Positions 31,395 through 42,296 of a stretch of DNA of 43,178 nucleotides are shown here, one piece after another. Under the pieces are notes generated by a model, which saw only the letters and a list, made by a program, of their open reading frames with translations, was not told the DNA's origin and did not search any database. This DNA comes from DATKQY01 sp035532475 (lineage in GTDB: Bacteria > Actinomycetota > Acidimicrobiia > Acidimicrobiales > Bog-793), in contig DATKQY010000002.1 of NCBI GenBank assembly GCA_035532475.1, positions 1-43,178 of the forward strand. The letters are read 5' to 3'. How positions within the stretch are numbered: position 1 is the first letter of the stretch; every line of letters starts with the position of its first letter. The position numbers and the translations under genes were made by a program.

Positions 31395-32522
31395 GTGAAG
31401 CTCCGTACCGAACGGGACGGCCTGCTCGAAGCACTCGTGACCGCCGGCCGCGCGTCGAGTCCCCGTGGCACCGGCGGGACGGGTTCGCCGAGCATCCAGC
31501 TTGCGCTCCGGGGGAACGATCTCGAGGTCACCGGCTCTGACGCCGATCTTGTGATCGAGGTGCGCTCGAACGTCATCGGCGAGTCCGACGGCGTCGTGCT
31601 CGTGCCGTCTCGCCTGGTGGTCGACATCGTCCGTGCACTCGAGCCGGGCGTGGTGACCCTCGTCGGCGATGACGAGGAGGTACGGATCACGTCCGGGCGG
31701 GCCGAGTTCGTCGTGCGCGTGCCCGTGGGAGCCGAGATCACCCGTCTCGGCCCGCCCGAGAGCGACGGCATCGCCATCCCGGCCGGGCGATTCGCCGAGG
31801 GGCTCCGCCAGGTCGTCCGGGCGGCGCTCACCGACGATACACGTGCCCCACAGCTAACCGGCGTCTTGATGGTCGCGACCAAGACCGGGTTGCGTCTCGT
31901 CGCGACGGACTCCTACCGACTCGCCTTTCGTGATCTCGAGGGAATCAGCGCGCTCGACCCCGGGGCCCAGGTACTCGTGCCGGCGCGCGCCCTTGCGGAG
32001 ATCCAACGCCTGGTCGGCGGTGGGGAGGGGGAGGAGGAGGAGGACACCTTGGTCTTCCGCCACACTGAGCTCGACGCGGTGTTCGACCTCGGTGCGGTGC
32101 GGTTGACGACGCGCCTGTTGAAGGGTCCGTTCCCCGACTACGAGCGGCTGCTGCCACCCTCGTACCCGTACGCGCTGACCGTCGGACGCGAGGAGCTCTC
32201 GGCCGCGGTCCGCAGGGTACGCCTGATGGTGCGCGACGCCAAGGACGCGACGACGCCCGTTCGGGTCACGTTCAACCCGGAGGGTGCGGAGCTCACCGTG
32301 CTCACAGCCGAGAGCGGCCGGGCGGCCGAGCGCGTCGACGGTAGGTTCTCCGGCGAGGAGCTCGTCGTGGCGTTCAATCCCAGCTACCTGCTCGACGGGA
32401 TCGAGGCTGTGCGGTCCGACACCATCTTCTTGGAGGTGATCGACTCCTCCAAGCCGGCCAGTCTGCGGGGCGAGGGCGAAAGCGACTACTGCTACCTGCT
32501 CATGCCGGTGAGGGTCTCCTGA
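31395..32522 (+). CDS. dnaN: DNA polymerase III beta sliding clamp
   Basis: 375 residues from GTG, with AAGGGAG about 10 nt upstream. Three clamp domains are readable: MKLRTERDGLLEALVTAGRA (domain 1), FAEGLRQVVRAALTDDTRAP with LTGVLMVATKTGLRLVATDS and YRLAF (domain 2), and SAAVRRVRLMVRDAKDATTP with a C-terminal YCYLLMPVRVS (domain 3; final MPVR is the usual end). The dimer encircles DNA and holds polymerase. The loop GGGEGEEEEDTLVFR is unusually acidic. Its stop overlaps the apparent recF start (CTGA). Confidence 0.97.
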   Translation: MKLRTERDGLLEALVTAGRASSPRGTGGTGSPSIQLALRGNDLEVTGSDADLVIEVRSNVIGESDGVVLVPSRLVVDIVRALEPGVVTLVGDDEEVRITSGRAEFVVRVPVGAEITRLGPPESDGIAIPAGRFAEGLRQVVRAALTDDTRAPQLTGVLMVATKTGLRLVATDSYRLAFRDLEGISALDPGAQVLVPARALAEIQRLVGGGEGEEEEDTLVFRHTELDAVFDLGAVRLTTRLLKGPFPDYERLLPPSYPYALTVGREELSAAVRRVRLMVRDAKDATTPVRVTFNPEGAELTVLTAESGRAAERVDGRFSGEELVVAFNPSYLLDGIEAVRSDTIFLEVIDSSKPASLRGEGESDYCYLLMPVRVS

Positions 32523-33598
32523 CCGACGTCGTCCACCTCGAGGTCCGCGACTTCCGGAACCTTGCCACCGCCGAGCTCGATCCTCCACTGGGAGCGCTCA
32601 CGGTCGTGACCGGCGAGAACGGGGCAGGCAAGACGAGCCTGCTCGAGGCGATCGGCTACGCCTCGACGCTGCGCTCCTTTCGCGGTAGCCCGCGCGATGC
32701 GCTGGTGAGGACCGGCTGCGACCGGGCGATCGTCCGGATCGAGGTCGAAGAAGCCAGCCGACGCGCGCTCGTCGAGATCGAGATCGCACCAACCCGTCGT
32801 GACCAGGTCTTCTGCAACCGCCAGCGCATCCAACGCTCCCAGGATCTCCTCGAGACCCTCCGGGTGACGGTGTTCACCCCCGATGATCTGATGCTCGTGA
32901 AGGGGGGCCCTCAGGAACGACGGGACTTCCTCGACGACATCCTCGTCTCAGCCCACCCGGCGCTCGCGCCCACCCGCCAAGCGGTCGAGCGCGTCCTGCG
33001 CCAGCGCAACACGTTGCTGCGCCAGGCGGGCGCCCGCGCGAGCGCCGACGTCGCGTCGACGCTCGACGTCTGGGATGCGCAGCTCGTCAGCGCCGGCGTC
33101 GAGCTCGTCTCCGCACGCGAGGCGCTCGTCGACGAGCTCGTCCCTGTCGCGGCCTCGGCGTTCGGTCGACTGACGCGCCTTGGCGACCCGATCGCGCTCG
33201 AGTACCGGCGCTCCTTCGACGGCGAGCTCGCGGTGGCGCTGCTGAAGTCCCGCGACGAGGATCTCCGCCGGGGAGTGACCACGACGGGCCCCCATCGTGA
33301 CGAGCTCGCCGTGTCGGTCGGGGGTCTCGACGCGAGGACGAGGCTCTCCCAAGGCCGCCAGCGCAGCGCCACGCTCGCCCTGCGGCTCGCCGCGCACGAG
33401 GTCGTGGCGACCCACGCCCGGTCGCGACCGGTGCTGCTCCTCGACGACGCGTTCTCCGAGCTCGATCCCGCGACGACCGAGGCGCTGCTCAACGAGCTGC
33501 CCGCGGGTCAGGCGATTCTCACGACCGCCGGGTCCCTGCCGAGGGGTGCGCATCCGGCGAGGACGTTGCAGCTCGAGGGCGGGAGGCTCACCGGGTGA
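32519..33598 (+). CDS. recF: DNA replication and repair protein RecF
   Basis: 359 residues if started at CTG 32519, giving (M)TDVVHLEVRDFRNLATAELD, the expected RecF N-terminus. No ATG, GTG or TTG lies in frame until GTG 32606, which would start only three codons before the Walker A motif GENGAGKTS and remove the first strand. GAGGG lies 5-6 nt before the CTG, and CTGA overlaps the dnaN stop. Other motifs: RVTVFTPDDLMLVKGGPQER, the ABC signature LSQGRQRSATLALRLA, and Walker B PVLLLDDAFSELD. RecF binds ssDNA/dsDNA junctions and loads RecA through RecOR. Its stop overlaps the next gene by 4 bp (GTGA). Confidence 0.93.
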   Translation: MTDVVHLEVRDFRNLATAELDPPLGALTVVTGENGAGKTSLLEAIGYASTLRSFRGSPRDALVRTGCDRAIVRIEVEEASRRALVEIEIAPTRRDQVFCNRQRIQRSQDLLETLRVTVFTPDDLMLVKGGPQERRDFLDDILVSAHPALAPTRQAVERVLRQRNTLLRQAGARASADVASTLDVWDAQLVSAGVELVSAREALVDELVPVAASAFGRLTRLGDPIALEYRRSFDGELAVALLKSRDEDLRRGVTTTGPHRDELAVSVGGLDARTRLSQGRQRSATLALRLAAHEVVATHARSRPVLLLDDAFSELDPATTEALLNELPAGQAILTTAGSLPRGAHPARTLQLEGGRLTG

Positions 33599-33942
33599 GC
33601 ACGGAGCTCCCGCCGCGAGGCGGACCCCGCCACCCGCCGCGACCAGTACCACCGCGGGACCGCACGCTCGCCAGCTCGCTCGACGAGTACCTGACGAGCC
33701 AGGGTTACGGCGAGGCCCGCCGCCTCGCCGCGATCAGCGCTTGCTGGGCCGAGGTCGTCGGGCCCGAGGTCGCCGCGCACGTCACGCCGAGGGCGCTTCG
33801 CGAGGGACGGCTGGTCGTCTCCGTGGACCATCCCGCGTGGGGCACCGAGCTCGCCTTCCTCGCGCAACAGATACTCTCCAGCCTGGCCGAACGGCTCGGC
33901 GAGGGCGTCGCGGGGGGGCTCGAGATCACCGTCTTGTCGTGA
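33595..33942 (+). CDS. dciA: DUF721 / DciA-type helicase-loader protein
   Basis: 115 residues from GTG overlapping the recF stop. A disordered Pro/Arg-rich head (about 1-22) is followed by the DUF721 domain: TLASSLDEYLTSQGYGEARR, AISACWAEVVGPEVAAHVTP, REGRLVVSVDHPAWGTELAF and LAQQILSSLAERLG. DUF721 proteins include DciA, the ancestral partner that helps load DnaB at origins; in mycobacteria the gene sits at this same place. The order of domains (DUF721 after a disordered head) differs from some DciA but is usual for actinobacteria. Confidence 0.85.
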   Translation: MSTELPPRGGPRHPPRPVPPRDRTLASSLDEYLTSQGYGEARRLAAISACWAEVVGPEVAAHVTPRALREGRLVVSVDHPAWGTELAFLAQQILSSLAERLGEGVAGGLEITVLS

Positions 33943-33950
33943 CCTGACGG

Positions 33951-33956
33951 TACACT
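33951..33956 (+). promoter_or_regulatory. Candidate -10 box for gyrB
   Basis: TACACT in the 98-bp gap between dciA and gyrB, about 85 nt before the gyrB GTG. The -35 match is poor. The long leader and weak -35 would fit a promoter that responds to DNA supercoiling, but this is inference. Confidence 0.3.
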
Positions 33957-34040
33957 GGTGCCGTTGCCTCGCCGGCCCGACAACCGCCCGTTTCGGTCGC
34001 GCCGGTAGCACATGTCCACCGCAGCCGAGGAGGCGCGCCC

Positions 34041-36053
34041 GTGGTGAAGGATCCCGAGGAACCGGAATCCCGCGACCGCGAAGCGCCCATGACGAGGGAT
34101 TCCGAAGACAGACCGATGCAGCACGAAGCGACACAGCCAGCCCCGGCCTCGTACGAAGCCGGCGACATCACCGTGCTCGAGGGTCTCGAGCCGGTGCGGA
34201 TGCGCCCGGGCATGTTCATCGGTTCGACGGGCTCGAGCGGCCTCCACCACCTCGTGTGGGAGGTCGTGGACAACTCGATCGACGAGGCGATGCAGGGCTT
34301 CTGCACGCAGATCGACGTGACGTTGCGCGCCGACGGCGGCGTCAAGGTGACCGATAACGGCCGGGGCATCCCGGTCGACCCGCACCCGAGCGACCCCTCG
34401 AAGAGCGCCGCGGAGATCGTGCTCACCGTCCTGCACGCCGGAGGCAAGTTCGGGGGATCGGGTTACAAGGTCTCCGGCGGGCTGCACGGCGTCGGCGTCT
34501 CCGTGGTGAACGCCCTCTCCGCTCGGCTCGACCTCGAGATCGACCGCGGCGGCAACCGCCACCGGATGAGCTTCGAGAAGGGGGGCCAGCCGTCGGGGCC
34601 GCTCACCGTCGTCGGGGCCTCGCCGCGCGGGCGCACAGGGACAACGGTGTCGTTCTGGCCGGACCCGACCGTCTTCGAGGAGACGGAGTTCCGCGCCCAG
34701 ACGGTGCTCGAGCGCCTGCAGATGATGGCCTTCTTGAACCGCGGGCTCGAGATCCGCTTCCACGACGAGCGGCCCGGCCACGAGCTCGAGGAGACCTTCC
34801 GATACACCGGCGGCATCGTGGACTTCGCCAGACATCTGAACGAGTCGAAGGAGGCGCTGTTCCGAAAGGTCGCCTACTTCGAACAGTCCGAGAGCGACCA
34901 GGAGGTCGAGGTCGCCCTCCAGTGGAACACGGGCTACTACGAGGGCATCCACTCCTTCGCGAACGGCATCGCCACCACCGAGGGCGGCATGCACGAGGAG
35001 GGGTTCAAGAAAGCCCTTACCAACGTCGTCAACCGCTACGCGAAGGGGCGCAATCTCCTCAAGGACGCAGACGCCAACCTCCTCGGCGAGGACATCCGAG
35101 AAGGCGTGACGGGGATCATCTCCGTCAGGCTGCGCGACCCGCAGTTCGAGGGGCAGACGAAGGCGAAGCTCGGCAACGTCTCGATGCGCTCGCTCGTCGA
35201 GCGGGCAACGAACCAGAAGCTCGCCGAATGGCTGGACGAGAATCCGCGTGAGGCCAACCAGATCGTACAGAAGGCCCTCCTCGCGCAGCGCGCCCGGGTC
35301 GCCGCCCGGCACGCTCGGGACCTGACGCGGCGCAAGTCCGCGCTCGACGGGGCCGGGCTGCCCGGCAAGCTGGTCGACTGCTCGTCGCGCAACCCGCGCG
35401 ACTCGGAGATCTTCATCGTCGAGGGCAACTCGGCGGCAGGCTCGGCCAAGCGCGGCCGCGACCCGCGTACGCAGGCGATCCTGCCGATCCGCGGGAAGAT
35501 CCTGAACGTCGAGAAGGCGCGAGTCGACAAGATGCTGAAAAACGCCGAGATCCAGGCCCTCATCCTGGCGATCGGCGCGGGGATCGCCGACGACTTCGAC
35601 GTCGACAAAGCCCGCTACCACAAGGTCATCATCCTCGCCGATGCCGACGTCGACGGCTCCCACATCCGGACGCTGCTGCTCACGATGTTCCTGCGGCAGA
35701 TGAAGCCGCTGATCGAGGCGGGCTTCGTCTATGTCGCCCAGCCCCCGCTGTACTCGACCCTCGTCGGGAACCGGAAGGTCTACCTGAAGGACGATGCCGC
35801 GCGCTCGCGCTTCCTCGCGGAGAACCCGAACCACAAGCACGAGTTCCAGCGTCTGAAGGGCCTCGGGGAGATGGACTGGGACGAGCTGCGCGACACCACC
35901 ATGGACTCCTCGCTCCGCTCGCTGCTGCAGATCAACATGGAGGAGGCGGCACTGGCAGACCAGGCCTGCTCGATCTTGATGGGCGACGATGTCGAGATGC
36001 GCCGGCGGTTCATCCAGTCCAACGCGAAGGACGTCCGTTTCCTCGATATCTGA
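34041..36053 (+). CDS. gyrB: DNA gyrase subunit B
   Basis: 670 residues from GTG, with GAGGAGG upstream. GHKL ATPase domain: LEGLEPVRMRPGMFIGSTGS, VWEVVDNSIDEAM, VTDNGRGIPVD, GGKFGGSGYKVSGGLHGVGV. Transducer domain with QTKAKLGN (the ATP-contact lysine). Toprim: EIFIVEGNSAAGSAKRGRDP, then QAILPIRGKILNVEKARVDK, and the metal motif DADVDGSHIRTLL. C-terminal QRLKGLGEMDWDELRDTTMD. No intein or E. coli-type insertion. With GyrA it makes negative supercoils using ATP. The first 37 residues are charged and variable; ATG codons at 34089 and 34116 are alternative starts. Confidence 0.97.
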   Translation: MVKDPEEPESRDREAPMTRDSEDRPMQHEATQPAPASYEAGDITVLEGLEPVRMRPGMFIGSTGSSGLHHLVWEVVDNSIDEAMQGFCTQIDVTLRADGGVKVTDNGRGIPVDPHPSDPSKSAAEIVLTVLHAGGKFGGSGYKVSGGLHGVGVSVVNALSARLDLEIDRGGNRHRMSFEKGGQPSGPLTVVGASPRGRTGTTVSFWPDPTVFEETEFRAQTVLERLQMMAFLNRGLEIRFHDERPGHELEETFRYTGGIVDFARHLNESKEALFRKVAYFEQSESDQEVEVALQWNTGYYEGIHSFANGIATTEGGMHEEGFKKALTNVVNRYAKGRNLLKDADANLLGEDIREGVTGIISVRLRDPQFEGQTKAKLGNVSMRSLVERATNQKLAEWLDENPREANQIVQKALLAQRARVAARHARDLTRRKSALDGAGLPGKLVDCSSRNPRDSEIFIVEGNSAAGSAKRGRDPRTQAILPIRGKILNVEKARVDKMLKNAEIQALILAIGAGIADDFDVDKARYHKVIILADADVDGSHIRTLLLTMFLRQMKPLIEAGFVYVAQPPLYSTLVGNRKVYLKDDAARSRFLAENPNHKHEFQRLKGLGEMDWDELRDTTMDSSLRSLLQINMEEAALADQACSILMGDDVEMRRRFIQSNAKDVRFLDI

Positions 36054-36174
36054 GGCGACCGGCCGCCCGGGCCGAACGCGACGCGCTCCGGGCGGGTTCA
36101 ACCTGGCGAATGAGCGCGCCACCACCTGTTCCTGAACTGCACACCGAAGACCACCATGGGAGGCATGCCAGCAG

Positions 36175-38649
<2,475 letters not shown>

Positions 38650-38703
38650 CTACAGGGTCCGCCGGCTCAGGTCGAGTGCGTGGAGCAGGTTCGGGGTCGA
38701 CGG

Positions 38704-38719
38704 GAGGCCGGGGGGCCTC
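38704..38719 (+). terminator. GC-rich hairpin after gyrA
   Basis: GAGGCC (38704-38709) and GGCCTC (38714-38719) form a perfect 6-bp stem around GGGG, 55 nt after the gyrA stop and 28 nt before the tRNA. It may slow or end gyrA transcription. There is no T tract, so it is not a textbook intrinsic terminator. Confidence 0.35.
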
Positions 38720-38727
38720 GCCGGTGG

Positions 38728-38733
38728 TATAGC
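38728..38733 (+). promoter_or_regulatory. Candidate -10 box for tRNA-Ile
   Basis: TATAGC, 14 nt before the tRNA start, would place transcription start about 6-7 nt before the mature 5' end. No strong -35 was seen. Confidence 0.35.
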
Positions 38734-38746
38734 TTGAACGTCTCTC

Positions 38747-38820
38747 GGGGCTATAGCTCAGTCGGTTAGAGCGCAGCACTGATAATGCTGAGGTCGCTGG
38801 TTCGATTCCAGCTAGCCCCA
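38747..38820 (+). tRNA. tRNA-Ile (anticodon GAT)
   Basis: A 74-nt cloverleaf. Acceptor GGGGCTA pairs with TAGCCCC; D arm GCTC-AGTCGGTTA-GAGC; anticodon stem CAGCA/TGCTG with loop CTGATAA, anticodon GAT; T arm GCTGG-TTCGATT-CCAGC; discriminator A. CCA is not encoded (ACCC follows), so the CCA-adding enzyme is needed. A tRNA-Ile just after gyrA is the usual actinobacterial order. Such tRNAs are common targets for integrases, and the DNA beyond it is accessory. Confidence 0.97.
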
Positions 38821-38923
38821 CCCTCTTCCCCCTGGTCAATCCCGCTTTTTGTTGGCGACTCGGTAGTTGCGTCGTCAGCCATGGCGCGTTGATCGCGCGC
38901 CGCTGCATCTGTCCTGACTGTGC

Positions 38924-39026
38924 GACTCCGGTTCATCCTTGACACCGTGGCTCCGGTAGCTGGCTGACACTTCCCGGACGCGGCTCCGGCACCTGGGCGA
39001 CACTGGCTCCGGCACCTGGACGACAC
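38924..39026 (+). repeat. Four degenerate 22-bp IS-end-like repeats
   Basis: Four copies of a 22-mer that starts with GRCTCCGGY and ends in GACAC: 38924-38945, 38949-38970, 38982-39003 and 39005-39026. The last two differ at one position (CCTGGGCGACAC versus CCTGGACGACAC). The reverse complement begins GTGTCGTCCAGGTGCC, which resembles the TGTC... ends typical of IS481-type elements. They lie 86 bp and more upstream of the IS481-type transposase gene. The rest of 38821-39111 has no gene. Confidence 0.65.
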
Positions 39027-39111
39027 CCTCGCGGCCCCGGGATCCACCACCCGCTGCTTGCCACCTCCTTCGCTGTTGGGGTTCCCCTCGACAGACCCGA
39101 AGGAGGCCCTC

Positions 39112-40089
39112 GTGCTCGTGGAGCTCGGTGTCGTGGAGCAGCGCTTGGCCGCGGTGAAAGACGTGCTCGAGAACGGCGCGAGCGTGACCGATGTCGCCCG
39201 TCGCAACGGCGTCGCCCGTCAGACGGTCCACGACTGGCTCCGGCGCTACGCGTCGGACGACCTTTCCGGCCTCATCGATAAGAGCTCGAAGCCAGACAAC
39301 TGCCCGCACCAGATGCCGCCAGAGGTCGAGGCGGCGATCGTCGAGCTGCGCCGGGCACACCCGGGCTGGGGGCCCCGGACGATCGCCTGTCAGCTCGCGC
39401 GCAAAGGCAGCGACCCGCTGCCGGGGCGGAGCTCGATCTGTCGCTGCCTCGTCCGCCACCGCCTCGTCGAGCCGGGCGTGCGCAAAAGTCGCCGCCCGGA
39501 CTACAAGCGCTGGGAGCGCTCGAGCGCGATGGAGCTGTGGCAGATGGACCTCGTCGGGCGGATCTTCCTCGCTGACGGGACCGAGTGCCACGCGCTCACC
39601 GGGATCGACGACCACTCCCGCTACTGCGTCTCGGCCCGCCTCATGGTCCGCGCGACGGCCCGGCCGGTCTGTGGGGCGCCGCGGCTCGCCCTCGAGCGCC
39701 ATGGGCTGGCGAAGGCGATCCTCACGGACAACGGCAAGGTCTTCACCGCGCGCTTCGGTCGAGGCCCCGGCCCGGTGCTGTTCGACCGGATCTGTCACGA
39801 CAACGGGATCCGCCACCTGCTCACCGCGCCCTACTCACCGACGACGACCGGCAAGGTGGAGCGCTTCCACAAGACGATGCGTGCCGAGCTCCTCGTCGAG
39901 CACGACCGCCGCCACGCGACGCTCGACGAGGCACAGGCCGCCCTCGACGCTTGGGTCGCGAGCTACAACACCGAGCGGCCGCACCAGGGGGCGGGCATGC
40001 GCCCCCCCCTGACGGAATCTGGCGGTTATCAGTGGCCAGGATTGCAGTGCGCGGCGAGGTTGCCGCGCGGCCACGATCTTGGGGACTAG
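39112..40089 (+). mobile_element. IS481-family transposase gene, C-terminus replaced
   Basis: 325 residues from GTG, with AGGAGG 5 nt upstream. An N-terminal helix-turn-helix reads VTDVARRNGVARQTVHDWLR. The DDE domain has Asp in MELWQMDLVGRIFLADG, Asp in KAILTDNGKVFTARFG, and Glu in TTTGKVERFHKTMRAELL, then AWVASYNTERPHQG, a typical IS481/IS3 end. Normal proteins continue after GxGMxPPAER for several dozen residues; here, just after GAGMRPP, the frame crosses a run of eight C (40010-40017) and becomes unrelated sequence. No matching right-hand inverted repeat is visible. The element is thus probably decayed on its right side, though the catalytic triad is whole. Confidence 0.8.
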
Positions 40090-40162
40090 ATCACCGCGAC
40101 CTTGGAGGATAATCGCCCGCGTGATTGGTGAATAACTTGGCGCGCAAGAGGTGAACAGCGAA

Positions 40163-40168
40163 TAGGCT
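40163..40168 (+). promoter_or_regulatory. Candidate -10 box for the AAA_14 gene (leaderless)
   Basis: TAGGCT followed by 6 nt (GAGCGC) and ATG at 40175. No Shine-Dalgarno. The stretch 40090-40162 otherwise shows nothing. Confidence 0.4.
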
Positions 40169-40174
40169 GAGCGC

Positions 40175-41443
40175 ATGTCGGCGGCGAGGCGCTTCGAGCG
40201 AAGGATTCTCGAAGTCGCGCTCGAGCGCCTTGCCGACGAGCCGCTCCTCCTCCTCCAGGGTCCGAGGACCGTCGGCAAGACCTATCTCCTCCATCAGCTC
40301 GCAGCGCGTCACGGTGGCGACGTCATCGACCTTGACGACCCCCCCACTCGGGACGCCGTGCGCAGGGACGCGTCCACGTTCATCGAGGGACCGACGCCAG
40401 TCTTCGTCGACGAGTACCAGCACGAGCCGTCGGTGCTCGCCGCGATCAAGGCGGAGCTCAACCAGGACTTACGGCCCGGGCGATTCGTGCTCGCCGGCTC
40501 GACGAAGTCGACCGCGATCCCAGAGGTCGCGGAATACCTGGCGGGCCGCGTCAACCTCCTGCCCGTTCTGCCCCTGTCCCAGGGCGAGATCGCCGGTGTC
40601 CGTGAGGACTTCTCAGAGACACTCCTGTTCGGTGAGGTGTCGAGCATCGTGACGGTTGAGAGGTCGACGACGTCGCGCGCCGAGTACGCGCGACGCATCG
40701 CCGCCGGTGGCATGCCGATCGCATTGGCACGAAGCGAGGAGGCGAGGAACCGATGGTTCGACGACTACACGACCCTGGTCGTGGAACGCGGCGTTCTGGA
40801 GATGAGCAAGCTTCGTCGCCGCCGCCAGCTACCGGCGCTTCTCCGTCATATCGCATCGCAGACCGGCCAGCTCCTGAACATCACCTCGACCGCACAGGCC
40901 GCGGCTCTGGACCGCCACACGGCCGCCGACTATCTGAACCTGCTCGAGTCGGTCTTCCTCGTCCGCCAGCTGCCGGCCTGGGGGCGGACGCTCGGCGGCA
41001 GGACGACCGGTACGCCCAAGGTCCACCTCGTCGACTCGGGCCTCGCGGCCCGGCTTCTCCGCCTCACACCCGAACACCTCGCGCGGCGTGACGTCACCGC
41101 CCTCACGGAATTCGGTCATCTCCTCGAGACCTTTGTCGTCGGTGAGCTGGTCAAACAGTCGACCTGGCTCAGCGGTGTGACGGGATGGCACCACTGGCGA
41201 ACGTACGACGGGGACGAGGTGGACCTCGTGATCGAGCGCGACGACGGACGGATCGTCGCGATCGAGGTGAAAGGCGGCTCGCGTGTTCCCGGTGAGGACA
41301 TGCGCGCGCTGGAACGCCTTCGTGATGCCGCTGGCGATGCGTTCATCGTGGGAGTCGCGCTCTACACAGGTGAACGGTCCTACAACTATGGGGACCGCCT
41401 CTACGTCGCGCCGATCGATCGAATGTGGATCCCGACGCGCTGA
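40175..41443 (+). CDS. AAA_14 ATPase with DUF4143 domain
   Basis: 422 residues. Walker A is GPRTVGKTYLLHQLA (29-43; the usual family form is GPRQVGKT). Walker B is PVFVDEYQHEP (about 74-84). FVLAGSTKS follows at the sensor position. DUF4143 (about 195-400) begins ARNRWFDDYTTLVVERGVLE, with TSTAQAAALDRHTAADYLNL and LLESVFLVRQLPAW. Near the end, GDEVDLVIERDDGRIVAIEV followed by KGG is a PD-(D/E)xK-like nuclease motif typical of this family. These proteins are scattered, often near mobile DNA; suggested links with toxin-antitoxin or DNA transfer remain open. No partner gene is visible. Its setting between a transposase and integrase remnants supports horizontal gain. Confidence 0.9.
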   Translation: MSAARRFERRILEVALERLADEPLLLLQGPRTVGKTYLLHQLAARHGGDVIDLDDPPTRDAVRRDASTFIEGPTPVFVDEYQHEPSVLAAIKAELNQDLRPGRFVLAGSTKSTAIPEVAEYLAGRVNLLPVLPLSQGEIAGVREDFSETLLFGEVSSIVTVERSTTSRAEYARRIAAGGMPIALARSEEARNRWFDDYTTLVVERGVLEMSKLRRRRQLPALLRHIASQTGQLLNITSTAQAAALDRHTAADYLNLLESVFLVRQLPAWGRTLGGRTTGTPKVHLVDSGLAARLLRLTPEHLARRDVTALTEFGHLLETFVVGELVKQSTWLSGVTGWHHWRTYDGDEVDLVIERDDGRIVAIEVKGGSRVPGEDMRALERLRDAAGDAFIVGVALYTGERSYNYGDRLYVAPIDRMWIPTR

Positions 41444-41470
41444 GGAGGGGGGCGGGACGTCGCCGACGGC

Positions 41471-41704
41471 CTACGAGCCTGTTTGGCCGAGTCGAAGCAC
41501 CTTCCCGCCGGATTCCGCTCCGACATTCACGGCGAGCGCGTCGAGGGCCGCGTTCACTCGATCCTCCGAGCCTGGAAACAGGTGGCCGTACCGATCGAGA
41601 ACCGTCACCACCGAGCTGTGACCCGCCCGAGTAGCGATCTCCCTCGGTGTCGCCCCGGCGGCGAAACTGATAAAGACCGATGTTCCAACCATGTCGAATG
41701 CCTC
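41471..41704 (-). pseudogene. Tyrosine recombinase (phage-type integrase), C-terminal remnant
   Basis: About 78 residues on the minus strand keep the end of the catalytic domain: VFISFAAGATPREIATRAGH, then SSVVTVLDRYGHLFPGSEDR. This contains the R-x-G-H box (His) and the LDRYGHLFPG box with the nucleophile Tyr. The upstream Arg-Lys part of the active site is missing. No plausible start is present, so this is a fragment. It marks the region after tRNA-Ile as a former integration zone. Confidence 0.7.
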
Positions 41705-41739
41705 TGCCCGAGGTCGTGCGTGTTGCATCTGGTGGGGCT

Positions 41740-42018
41740 TTACGGGCCTCGAGCATCAGCTCTGTCCGTGACCAGCGCGGCGTAGTTGACCCAGTCGCCT
41801 CCGGCCGCGTGGACCCAGACGACCGAGGTGCGAATGGCGACGCCGAGCATCTCGGCGAGCACGACGGCGGGAACTGCCGCGGCGAGCTGCTGCTGGGCTG
41901 CGCGTCGTGCGGCACGAGCGTCGATCCCGAGGCCTCTTCCCGGGCACCTGGCATCAACCCCGAATGATCCTTCTGGCGCCGACGACAACGACCTCCTCGA
42001 CCAGGTCGACGAGGCCAT
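41740..42018 (-). pseudogene. Probable integrase-like C-terminal remnant
   Basis: The stretch RAARRAAQQQLAAAVPAVVL, then AEMLGVAIRTSVVWVHAAGG and DWVNYAALV, matches the C-terminal end of actinobacterial site-specific integrases, typically ARxxALxxLAxxxPAPVLADLLGxxPxTAxRWxxxAGGDWxxYAA. Only about 65 residues are left; the front part is Arg/Ser-rich noise. It seems a relic of a second recombinase, separate from the fragment at 41471. Confidence 0.45.
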
Positions 42019-42296
42019 ATCAGACGGGTCGGGGTGCCGGGCAGTCGCGCGGTGACCGTGCCGAACGCGCGTCCCATTACCTCAATCCCCCAGCGGTCGG
42101 GCGTCCCGTAACGCCGGTTCGACGGCGCGTCGGAGGTGACATTCTGAACGGAGTCGGCTTCTTACTCCGGGGCTGACCGCTGAGCGCGGATCGCCGACCC
42201 TGTGCCCCAGAACAGTCGCACCCTTCCAGCGGGACCGGCTGAACCGCCCAGCTTCCGAATCGGGCGTTCCATTGACAGCGACAGGGGGGAGAACGC
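42019..42296. other. Gap with no visible feature
   Basis: 278 bases between the integrase remnant and the end of the desaturase gene. I see no gene, RNA or clear repeat. Confidence 0.4.

Noticed and set aside
38821..38920. T-run CTTTTTG after tRNA-Ile as an intrinsic terminator
   Set aside because: No stable stem directly precedes the T run, so I did not call it.
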